Under the pieces are notes generated by a model that saw only the letters and a program-made list of their open reading frames with translations, had not been told where the DNA came from and did no database searches. The position numbers and the translations under genes are program-made. From contig JAENVT010000232.1 of the NCBI GenBank assembly GCA_016650435.1, positions 1 to 6,008 on the forward strand: DNA of 6,008 nt. The letters are read 5' to 3'. Source of the DNA: Ilumatobacteraceae bacterium (GTDB lineage: Bacteria; Actinomycetota; Acidimicrobiia; Acidimicrobiales; Ilumatobacteraceae). Shown here piece by piece: positions 1-4,407 of this stretch (position 1 is the first letter of the stretch; each line of letters starts with the position of its first letter).

Positions 1-1
1 G

Positions 2-172
2 CTGCATCCTGACGCGACCCTCACTGAGGACGAACTGCGCGAGTTTCTTGCGTCACGAATCGCCAAGTACAAGATCCCGTCGTCGATCTGGTTCCTCACC
101 GAGCAAATCCCGCGCAACGCCAACGGCAAGTTCGTCAAACGCGAACTACGCGCCCAGCTGCTGGGAGCCTGA
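2..172 (+). CDS. AMP-forming acyl-CoA synthetase/ligase, C-terminal end only (5' truncated by window)
   Basis: The frame is open from the first bases and ends at a TGA at 170-172, leaving 56 residues of the C-terminal subdomain of an adenylate-forming (ANL superfamily) enzyme. These enzymes activate a carboxylic acid with ATP to an acyl-adenylate and then transfer the acyl group to CoA. Visible support: a helix with TEDELREFL, the conserved A-Y-K-x-P-type segment (AKYKIPSSIWF, visible residues 21-31), and the A10 motif IPRNANGKFVKREL. In A10 the lysine (visible residue 43) is the one that contacts the adenylate and drives the first half-reaction. The C-terminus a few residues after KREL is normal for the family. 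Substrate chain length or aromatic specificity cannot be read, because the substrate pocket lies in the missing N-terminal domain. A 280-bp gap to the next gene argues against tight cotranscription with it. Confidence 0.9.
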   Translation: MHPDATLTEDELREFLASRIAKYKIPSSIWFLTEQIPRNANGKFVKRELRAQLLGA

Positions 173-280
173 CTCCTGAGTCGCGACGACGCACCAATTT
201 TCGGTGATCGCCGTTTCTGTGCGCGCAAACAAACGATCCGCGCCTTTAGTCGCTCTCACAGATCGACGGGCGATGGCGCA

Positions 281-290
281 GTTGCGCAAC
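281..290. repeat. Perfect 10-bp palindrome GTTGCGCAAC, possible regulator site
   Basis: GTTGCGCAAC is its own reverse complement. It overlaps a second inverted repeat, GCGCA-gt-TGCGC (276-287). It sits about 160 bp upstream of the SnoaL-like start. Short dyads like this are often operator sites, but one 10-bp palindrome in GC-rich DNA can occur by chance and no regulator gene lies next to it. Confidence 0.2.
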
Positions 291-361
291 CGGACGCGAC
301 TGCGAATGCTGTCGAAAGGATGCTGAAACTCATCTTGCACACAGCTGGCCGCACACGAGCA

Positions 362-383
362 GATTGCGCTCGCCAGTGCAATC
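362..383 (+). other. Stem-loop in the leader of the SnoaL-like gene or downstream of the ligase
   Basis: GATTGC (362-367) pairs with GCAATC (378-383). The stem continues inward through a G·U pair (368/377), C-G and T-A, closing a CGCC tetraloop at 371-374. This gives nine pairs when read as + strand RNA; on the - strand the wobble becomes a C/A mismatch, so the structure favours a + strand transcript. No U-run follows it. It lies 190 nt after the ligase stop and 70 nt before the SnoaL-like start, so it could be a U-less terminator or a leader structure. Confidence 0.3.
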
Positions 384-452
384 GCGCAAGGAAGACCACC
401 AGCAGCTTGCCCGAGCTCGGCTTCCGTTAACACCACCTGCGATCATGCGCCG

Positions 453-848
453 ATGACGACACGCAACGAAGATCTGGTATTGGAGTTCTTCGCGACATTG
501 AGCTCTGGCGATCTCGAAGCACTCCGGAAGCTGATTCACCCTGAGGGCTCGTGGGAAGTGATGTCGACCGCGGTACCCGGTGCGGGTCTGACGTCGGGCG
601 GCGACGCCGTGATCGACAAGTTCCTGAAGCCCGTCCGCGGCATGTTCGAGCCGGGTGACCCAAAGATCCACGTGAAGCGGACGTTCGGATCGGGCGACAT
701 CGTCGGTGCCGAGACCGAGGCAATCGGCGAATTGAGTAACGGCAACCACTACCACAATCGGTATGCGTGGGTCATCGAGATCAAGGACGACAAGGTCTGC
801 CACCTGCACGAGTACATGGACACCGCCTACATCATGAGCGTGGTCTAG
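453..848 (+). CDS. SnoaL-like / NTF2-fold small protein
   Basis: The 131-residue product fits the single-domain NTF2-like superfamily in length and pattern. This superfamily includes the polyketide cyclase SnoaL, ketosteroid isomerase and limonene epoxide hydrolase. An N-terminal helical part (NEDLVLEFFATLSSGDLEALRKLI) leads to a HPEGSWEV strand, a GGDAVIDKFL helix, and then the beta sheet. The C-terminal signature is clear: HYHNRYAWVIEIKDDKV at about 99-115, followed by HEYMDTAYI at 120-127, which resembles the EYxDT ending of SnoaL-like proteins. No signal peptide or membrane segment is seen, so it is probably cytosolic. The family covers isomerases, cyclases, hydrolases and non-enzymatic binders, so the reaction cannot be named. 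The ATG at 453 is the first credible start. No Shine-Dalgarno sequence precedes it; the hexamer at -12 to -7 is GATCAT, which keeps the A and final T of a TANNNT -10 box. The stop overlaps the convergent VOC stop. Confidence 0.85.
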   Translation: MTTRNEDLVLEFFATLSSGDLEALRKLIHPEGSWEVMSTAVPGAGLTSGGDAVIDKFLKPVRGMFEPGDPKIHVKRTFGSGDIVGAETEAIGELSNGNHYHNRYAWVIEIKDDKVCHLHEYMDTAYIMSVV

Positions 849-1405
849 CGCTCAACTCTGCGGTGGCCGAGGTGCTCGGCGCGACGGCCGTAGAAGTCGT
901 CGATTGGACCGAACTCGGGTTCCGACGAGAAGTGGGCGGCGGTCGCTTCGACGATCTCGTCGTTTGACTTGTCGAGGTCGAGTGGTTCGCCCTGCGGTTG
1001 ACGCACGTGCCACGGCGTGTCGATGAACACCTCGACGCCGTTGAACTCGGGGTCGCGGAAGTACACCGACCATGCGTTCCCGTGAGTCAAGGGGACGATC
1101 TCGGTGACCCGATCGTCGTCCGCAAGTGTGTTCTTCAACGCCCTCAGGTCGTCAAGAGTGCCAGTCGAACGAAATGCGACGTGATTCATGCTGGTCGATG
1201 GTTGTGGTTCGTCGCGACCAGTGATGAACGCGATTTGATGATGGTCGTTGACGTTCTGCGATAGGAACACGATCTCGTCGCGGCCGAGTGGCCCGCGATC
1301 AGTCACCTCGAAACCAAGCGTGTTTGTGTAGAACTCGATCATGTCGGCGACGTTGTGCACGTACAGCACGGCGTGGGCTACCTCGAGCCGAAGACCGGTT
1401 GCCAT
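845..1405 (-). CDS. VOC-family protein (extradiol dioxygenase / glyoxalase-like)
   Basis: The 186-residue protein contains one vicinal-oxygen-chelate domain built of two beta-alpha-beta-beta-beta modules. Module 1 begins LEVAHAVLYVHNVADMIEFYTNTLGFEV (residues 8-34). Module 2 begins at NHVAFRS (74-80). The expected metal ligands are present: His11, His75 and Glu125 (in NGVEVFIDT), the His-His-Glu set of type I extradiol ring-cleaving dioxygenases and related metalloenzymes. A His pair (55-56, NDHHQIAF) lies on the strand where extradiol enzymes carry substrate-side histidines. A C-terminal extension (TPWHVRQPQG to the end, about 130-186) recurs, as I recall, in proteins annotated as biphenyl-2,3-diol dioxygenase-like. 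A ring-cleaving or chelate-isomerising role is plausible, but the substrate is unknown. I start at the ATG at 1405 because the domain begins right there, because longer in-frame extension runs through the regulator gene, and because a TANNNT box is correctly placed. It lies 23 bp downstream of the HxlR gene, likely cotranscribed and controlled by it. Confidence 0.88.
   Translation of the reverse strand: MATGLRLEVAHAVLYVHNVADMIEFYTNTLGFEVTDRGPLGRDEIVFLSQNVNDHHQIAFITGRDEPQPSTSMNHVAFRSTGTLDDLRALKNTLADDDRVTEIVPLTHGNAWSVYFRDPEFNGVEVFIDTPWHVRQPQGEPLDLDKSNDEIVEATAAHFSSEPEFGPIDDFYGRRAEHLGHRRVER
866..880 (+). terminator. Possible U-less terminator hairpin after the SnoaL-like gene
   Basis: GCCGAG (866-871) and CTCGGC (875-880) form a perfect 6-bp GC-rich stem with a GTG loop, 17 nt after the SnoaL-like stop. 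No T-run follows. It lies inside the 3' end of the VOC gene, where it encodes part of the tail, so codon constraint may explain it. Actinobacterial terminators often lack a U-tract, so the position is suggestive only. Confidence 0.25.
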
Positions 1406-1417
1406 GCGTGAATCGTA
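1406..1417 (-). promoter_or_regulatory. Candidate leaderless promoter -10 for the VOC gene
   Basis: On the - strand the bases read TACGAT-TCACGC-ATG. A TANNNT hexamer (1412-1417) ends 6 nt before the start codon, so transcription would begin at the A of the ATG. No Shine-Dalgarno sequence and no good -35 hexamer are seen. If real, the gene has its own promoter in addition to read-through from the regulator gene. Confidence 0.35.
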
Positions 1418-1428
1418 GACGTCGGCTC

Positions 1429-1839
1429 TTACATCCAGCGCACGAGCTCGGAGGCGCCACTTTCGGCGGGTCGCTCGCAGGTCGGGCAATACAGCACCGA
1501 CTCCAACGCCGTGCCGCACGAGCTGTGTACTGGCCCCTCGGTGCTGCCGGTCTGGCGGGCTCCCCACGCCGACAACAATGAGATCGCGCCGGCCAACTCG
1601 CGCCCGCTGTCGCTGAGCGCGTACGCCAGGCGGACCGGTCGTTGGCTGTAGGGGGTGGCAACGACGAGGCCCTGACGCTCGAGCTGACGAAGGCGATTCG
1701 TGAGCACGTTGGGTGCGATCCCGTCCAGCGATTCCGCCAGTTCGCCGAAGCGTCGCGGGCCATCGAGCAGACCAGCGACAACTTGCAGCGTCCACCGGTC
1801 GCCCAAAACTTCGAGGGCGTGAGAAAGGTTTGCCGACAT
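1429..1839 (-). CDS. HxlR-family winged-helix regulator with C-terminal zinc-ribbon-like cluster
   Basis: The 136-residue protein opens with SHALEVLGDRWTLQVVAGL (6-24), the hallmark of HxlR-type MarR-like regulators. It continues with RRFGELAESLDGIAPNVLTNRLRQLERQGLV (29-59; helix-turn-helix with recognition helix NVLTNRLRQL) and a wing ending near VRLAYALSDSGREL. Residues 101-136 add His105, Cys108, Cys118 and Cys121 spaced H-x2-C-x9-C-x2-C, a plausible zinc-ribbon site known in some HxlR proteins. The N-terminal cysteine that YodB/HypR-type members use for redox or quinone sensing is absent; the only three cysteines are in the C-terminal cluster. An in-frame TAA lies four codons before the ATG at 1839, so the start is fixed. 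It is upstream of the VOC gene on the same strand and divergent from the protease. It is most likely a dimeric repressor of both units and itself, acting at the dyad around 1877. Confidence 0.9.
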   Translation of the reverse strand: MSANLSHALEVLGDRWTLQVVAGLLDGPRRFGELAESLDGIAPNVLTNRLRQLERQGLVVATPYSQRPVRLAYALSDSGRELAGAISLLSAWGARQTGSTEGPVHSSCGTALESVLYCPTCERPAESGASELVRWM

Positions 1840-1851
1840 CCTGGTAGCTTA
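1840..1851 (-). promoter_or_regulatory. Candidate leaderless promoter -10 for the HxlR-type gene
   Basis: On the - strand the bases read TAAGCT-ACCAGG-ATG: a TANNNT box (1846-1851) ending 6 nt before the start codon. The AGG next to the ATG is too close to act as a ribosome binding site, which fits leaderless translation. The box overlaps a TTACT half-site at 1849-1853, and its -35 zone falls on the inverted repeat at 1867-1887, as expected for autoregulation. Confidence 0.45.
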
Positions 1852-1866
1852 CTTCTAGTTCAGTAG

Positions 1867-1887
1867 TTACTAGTGTCTAGCTAGTAA
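1867..1887. promoter_or_regulatory. Operator candidate: TTACTAG-N7-CTAGTAA in the divergent regulator/protease region
   Basis: TTACTAG (1867-1873) and CTAGTAA (1881-1887) are exact inverted copies separated by 7 bp and centred at 1877. A further TTACT copy lies at 1849-1853 in the same orientation as the left arm, 18 bp from it. It also makes an outer dyad CTTACT/AGTAAG (1848-1853 and 1883-1888). Four CTAG tetramers fall within 1855-1884. The inner TACTA/TAGTA half-sites resemble those I recall for the HxlR-family YodB box, but with a longer spacer. The dyad covers the probable -10 of the protease gene and the -35 zone of the regulator gene, so a bound dimer could repress both. Confidence 0.5.
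1871..1876 (+). promoter_or_regulatory. Candidate -10 box (TAGTGT) for the protease gene
   Basis: TAGTGT fits TANNNT and would start transcription near 1883, giving a leader of about 30 nt that contains a good Shine-Dalgarno sequence. No strong -35 is evident. It lies inside the inverted repeat at 1867-1887, so operator binding would block it. Confidence 0.3.
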
Positions 1888-1897
1888 GTCGGCAAGC

Positions 1898-1903
1898 GAG
1901 GAG
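1898..1903 (+). promoter_or_regulatory. Ribosome binding site GAGGAG for the protease gene
   Basis: GAGGAG lies 9 nt before the ATG at 1913 and fixes that start. It is the only clear Shine-Dalgarno sequence I found in the window, in contrast to the apparently leaderless neighbours. Confidence 0.6.
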
Positions 1904-1912
1904 CGCACCCAA

Positions 1913-2788
1913 ATGTCTGTCATCGACAATCTCTCCACCACCGCCCGTTCAGTCCTCGCCACGCTCGGCGATGCGGTTGTCAGCATCGGCCAAGATGGTC
2001 GCGGCAGCGGTCTCGTGATCTCATCGGGCAAGGTGCTGACCAATGCGCACAACCTGCGCGATCGCACCACGTTGGTGACGTTTGCCGACGGCCGCGCCGA
2101 GCAGGGCTCCGTCACAGGCGCGGACGAAGACGGCGATCTCGTTGTTCTGGAGGTCGACACGGGCTCGGTCACACCGGCGACGTGGGCCGAGCAACAGCCC
2201 GAGGCCGGCGATGTGGTCTTCGCCCTCAGCAGAGGCGGTCATCGGCCGCGGGTCTCATTCGGCATGGTGTCGGCGGTCGACCTGGCCTTCGACGGTCCGC
2301 GTGGCCGGCAGGTCCATGGCGGCGTCGAGCACACGGCACCGCTCGTCCGCGGATCGTCCGGTGGACCCGTCACCGATGCCAACGGGCGCGTCGTCGGGTT
2401 GAACACCCACCGCATCGGTCGCGGGTTCTACGTCGCTCGCCCCATCGATGCCTCGTTGCGCTCCACCATCGATGATCTTGCCGCCGGCAAGTCGGTCGTG
2501 CGTCCCCGCCTTGGTATCGCGCTGGCCCCGCCCGAAGTAGCGGCGAAGCTGCGTGCGTCCGTCGGCCTGCCACCGCGCGACGGGTTGCTGGTGCGCGGTG
2601 TCGAGGAGGACGGTCCGGCCGCTGCTGCCGGCATCGCCGAGGGCGACCTGTTGGTTGCGGCCGCCGACACTCCCCTGACATCCATCGAATCCCTGCACAT
2701 CGCTTTGGGGGCCGCTAGCGAAACGCTCATTCTGACTGTCTTGCGTGGCACCGAAGAGCGCGTCGTCACCGTTACCTTTCCGAAGTAG
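1913..2788 (+). CDS. HtrA-like (S1C) trypsin-fold serine protease with PDZ domain, no export signal
   Basis: The 291-residue protein has a trypsin-like domain (about 18-190) followed by one PDZ domain (about 196-288), the DegP/HtrA order. The catalytic triad is intact: His46 in LTNAH, Asp75 in DGDLVVL, and Ser149 in GSSGGP (147-152), followed by NGRVVGLNT. The glycine-rich GSGLVIS before the His strand is also typical. The PDZ part includes RPRLGIAL, DGLLVRGVEEDGPAAAAGIAEGDLLVAA and a closing strand RVVTVTF. Unlike most HtrA proteins it begins directly with the protease domain: no signal peptide, no transmembrane helix and no long N-terminal regulatory region, so it should act in the cytosol. 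A role in degrading or chaperoning damaged protein, or in cleaving a regulator, is inference. It is divergent from the HxlR-type gene over a shared control region. It ends 6 bp before the convergent HAD gene. Confidence 0.9.
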   Translation: MSVIDNLSTTARSVLATLGDAVVSIGQDGRGSGLVISSGKVLTNAHNLRDRTTLVTFADGRAEQGSVTGADEDGDLVVLEVDTGSVTPATWAEQQPEAGDVVFALSRGGHRPRVSFGMVSAVDLAFDGPRGRQVHGGVEHTAPLVRGSSGGPVTDANGRVVGLNTHRIGRGFYVARPIDASLRSTIDDLAAGKSVVRPRLGIALAPPEVAAKLRASVGLPPRDGLLVRGVEEDGPAAAAGIAEGDLLVAAADTPLTSIESLHIALGAASETLILTVLRGTEERVVTVTFPK

Positions 2789-2794
2789 GCCTGC

Positions 2795-3418
2795 TCACGC
2801 CAAGGCGGCTTCGATCCGTTCGAAGGAACCCGCTGGATCGGTCGGATCGAAATGCACCGTGGTGAGGCCAACGGCCTCGGCGCCTCGCAGGTTGATCTGC
2901 TGGTCGTCGACGAAAACGACTTCAGCGGGCTCTGGGCTGCCGAACGCGTCGAGCGCCAGGCGGAAGGCGCGCGGATCCGGCTTCAAGTAGCCGGTGATGG
3001 AGCCATCGACGATGAAATCGAATTGGCAGATCACGGAGATGCCGTTCTTCCACTCGGGCCCGTGGAACGCGTCCAAGTCGTTGGTCAACACGCCGACGAC
3101 TCGACCCGCTGCCCGTTGCCGGATGATGAGGTCGGCCATCTGCGGGCGCACCAGGTAGTCGCCCGCCGGTTCGTAGAAATGTCGCATCAATCCGTGTAGG
3201 TCGAGACCGTACGGCTCGCCGCGGATCGACCAGTACTGGCGCTCGGTGATCTGACCGGCCTGCCAACTGATGTACTCCGGGTCGGTACTGGTGTCGAACG
3301 GGCCGCGCCACGACCACGGGCCCAATGTTTCCGCCGCTTTGTCAACGAGTTCGAATGGCGTCAGCAGTACCGGGCCGCCGAAATCGAGCAGAAGATGCTT
3401 GAGAGGCAATGCGGACAT
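2795..3418 (-). CDS. HAD-superfamily hydrolase (subfamily IA-like)
   Basis: About 207 residues from the ATG at 3418; a GTG directly before it (3421) is an equally possible start, and an in-frame TGA lies nine codons before that GTG. Numbered from the GTG, the HAD motifs are: I, LLLDFGGPV with nucleophile Asp13; II, VLTND with Thr113; III, GYLKPDP with Lys147; IV, VVFVDDQQIN with Asp172/Asp173. Residues about 20-90 form a helical C1 cap, as in subfamily IA phosphatases and haloacid dehalogenases. The second Asp of the usual DxD in motif I is Gly15. Such DxG variants exist in IA relatives such as the YihX and ACAD10 types, so activity is not ruled out, but the usual acid/base residue is missing. 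The likely role is a phosphatase on a small metabolite; the substrate is unknown. It is divergent from the alpha/beta hydrolase and convergent with the protease. No ribosome binding site or -10 box stands out. Confidence 0.85.
   Translation of the reverse strand: MSALPLKHLLLDFGGPVLLTPFELVDKAAETLGPWSWRGPFDTSTDPEYISWQAGQITERQYWSIRGEPYGLDLHGLMRHFYEPAGDYLVRPQMADLIIRQRAAGRVVGVLTNDLDAFHGPEWKNGISVICQFDFIVDGSITGYLKPDPRAFRLALDAFGSPEPAEVVFVDDQQINLRGAEAVGLTTVHFDPTDPAGSFERIEAALA
2809..2825 (+). terminator. Possible hairpin after the protease gene
   Basis: CTTCGA (2809-2814) and TCGAAG (2820-2825) form a 6-bp stem with a TCCGT loop, 20 nt past the protease stop. A tighter CGCC/GGCG hairpin lies just before it (2799-2808). 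There is no U-run, and the elements lie inside HAD codons, so they may be fortuitous. Confidence 0.2.
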
Positions 3419-3464
3419 CACGCCGACGAGTTGATCAGCGCCACCTCAAACCAGCAACGCCACC

Positions 3465-3481
3465 GTTCCCGCCGACGGAAC
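3465..3481. repeat. Inverted repeat GTTCC-N7-GGAAC between HAD and alpha/beta hydrolase genes
   Basis: GTTCC (3465-3469) and GGAAC (3477-3481) are exact inverted copies in the 84-87-bp divergent intergenic region, 12 bp upstream of the hydrolase -10 candidate. A CACGTG hexamer (3481-3486) abuts it. The position over a -35 zone would suit an operator, but the arms are only 5 bp and no regulator is adjacent. Confidence 0.2.
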
Positions 3482-3493
3482 ACGTGCATGAGA

Positions 3494-3505
3494 TACCGTC
3501 GCGGC
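3494..3505 (+). promoter_or_regulatory. Candidate leaderless promoter -10 for the alpha/beta hydrolase
   Basis: The bases read TACCGT-CGCGGC-ATG: a TANNNT box (3494-3499) ending 6 nt before the ATG at 3506. No Shine-Dalgarno sequence is present. It supports choosing 3506 over the in-frame ATG at 3488 or starts further upstream. Confidence 0.4.
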
Positions 3506-4351
3506 ATGGCCACGGCAATGAACGGGAACTGCGAGATCTTCTACGAGTCGTTCGGCGAAACCGCCGATCCAACACTGCTGTTGGTCAATGGCCTTGGCAG
3601 TCAATGCATCAACTACCACGAGGACTGGTGCGAGATGTTCGCTGCCCGCGGGCTGCGTGTCGTGCGCTTCGACAATCGTGATATCGGACTGTCGACCAAG
3701 TTCGACGACGCTCCCGTCGACGCGAACGGCGCCACGTACAACCTCTCCGACATGGCGGCCGACGCAATCGCCGTGCTCGACGCCGAGGGTGTCGAGCGTG
3801 CACACGTGATGGGCCTGTCGATGGGTGGGATGATCGTCCAGGTCCTGGCGATCCACCATCCAGACCGATTGCTGTCGATGACATCGGTGATGTCACGCAC
3901 CGGCGAACCTGGGTATGGCGAATCCACACCCGAGGCGTTCGCCTTGTTGACCGCGCCACCAGCGACTGATCGCGAGTCGTACATTGCCAATCACATTGCC
4001 GGCCTGCGCGTCTGGGGCAGCCCGGCGTTTGCCGACGAAGCTAGATGGCGGCGCGACGCCGAGCGCGCCTTCGACCGCAGCTTCCATCCATCGGGAACCG
4101 GACGCCAATTCCGTGCCGTCGGCGCGTCGGCTCCGCGTGCCGATCGACTTCGCGAGGTGACGACGCCGTCGTTGGTCATGCACGGCGACTGCGACACCCT
4201 GATCGACATCAGTGGTGGCCGTCGCACTGCCGAACTGATTCCGGAGGCGCGATTCGAAGCCATCGAAGGAATGGGCCATGACTATCCGCCGCAGCTGTGG
4301 AACCGCTGGGTCGACCTGGTCAGCTCGTTCGTCTCAACCAGCGTCAGCTAA
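3506..4351 (+). CDS. Alpha/beta-fold hydrolase
   Basis: The product has 281 residues from the ATG at 3506. It starts with a strand pair NGNCEIFYESFG (6-17), then LLLVNGLGSQ (24-33), the oxyanion loop region. RVVRFDNRDIGLSTKF follows (51-66), a pattern shared with the RdmC/aclacinomycin-methylesterase-like group and many actinobacterial hydrolases. The catalytic triad is visible: Ser105 in the nucleophile elbow GLSMGG, Asp230 in MHGDCDTLI and His258 in GMGHDYP. Residues about 140-210 form the lid. Likely an esterase or C-C/lactone hydrolase acting in the cytosol (no signal peptide); the substrate is not readable. An in-frame extension upstream to 3395 would overlap the divergent HAD gene and adds a low-complexity Arg/Asn/Gln stretch, so I reject it. 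An ATG at 3518 is another possible start. It converges on the PEP-domain gene with a shared inverted repeat across both stops. Confidence 0.9.
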   Translation: MATAMNGNCEIFYESFGETADPTLLLVNGLGSQCINYHEDWCEMFAARGLRVVRFDNRDIGLSTKFDDAPVDANGATYNLSDMAADAIAVLDAEGVERAHVMGLSMGGMIVQVLAIHHPDRLLSMTSVMSRTGEPGYGESTPEAFALLTAPPATDRESYIANHIAGLRVWGSPAFADEARWRRDAERAFDRSFHPSGTGRQFRAVGASAPRADRLREVTTPSLVMHGDCDTLIDISGGRRTAELIPEARFEAIEGMGHDYPPQLWNRWVDLVSSFVSTSVS

Positions 4352-4407
4352 CCCGTGCAATGAGGAATGTGCGGTGCCGGACGGCTCATCTCTCATCGCG
4401 GGGTTAG
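4348..4407. terminator. Candidate bidirectional terminator spanning both convergent stop codons
   Basis: CTAACCC (4348-4354) and GGGTTAG (4401-4407) are exact inverted copies that contain the TAA of the alpha/beta hydrolase and, on the other strand, the TAA of the PEP-domain gene. Inside, after a small internal loop, ATGAGG (4360-4365) pairs with TCTCAT (4391-4396), with one G·U pair on the + strand. The central loop holds a mini-dyad GCCG-GA-CGGC (4376-4385). No T-run follows on either side. The symmetrical placement between convergent genes fits a two-way terminator. Confidence 0.4.

Larger units (their letters stand above)
173..452. other. Intergenic region, no convincing gene
   Basis: This 280-bp stretch separates the ligase from the SnoaL-like gene. 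The one longer open frame in it runs on the - strand (436 down to 146). It is rich in Ala, Cys, Arg and Ser, matches no family I recognise, and overlaps the ligase tail, so I do not call it. What can be seen is a perfect 10-bp palindrome at 281-290, a stem-loop at 362-383, a weak GACTC/GAGTC inverted repeat at 171-182 over the ligase stop, and a CACC/GGTG pair with a T-rich loop at 192-206. These fit a terminator plus promoter or 5'-leader region, but no single element is decisive. Confidence 0.5.

Noticed and set aside
171..182. GACTC-CT-GAGTC inverted repeat over the ligase stop as a terminator
   Set aside because: A 5-bp stem with a 2-nt loop cannot fold stably, a 4-nt loop leaves four pairs, and no U-tract follows.
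146..436. 96-residue open frame on the - strand across the first intergenic region
   Set aside because: Composition is atypical (Ala/Cys/Arg-rich, no recognisable motif), it has no ribosome binding site, and it overlaps the real ligase 3' end.
1406..1795. N-terminal extension of the VOC frame to 1795
   Set aside because: The extra residues are Arg/Pro-rich out-of-frame reading of the HxlR-type gene; the VOC domain starts right at the ATG at 1405.
1855..1884. CTAG-rich stretch as a mobile-element footprint or attachment site
   Set aside because: No transposase, integrase or flanking duplication is present; the arrangement is better explained as regulator half-sites.
2428..2871. 147-residue frame antisense to the protease
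   Set aside because: Low-complexity Arg/Ser/Ala shadow of the protease gene, also overlapping the HAD 3' end in another frame.
3395..3505. Upstream start for the alpha/beta hydrolase
   Set aside because: It would overlap the divergent HAD start and adds a non-conserved Arg/Asn/Gln stretch; the ATG at 3506 has a matched -10 box and the fold begins there.
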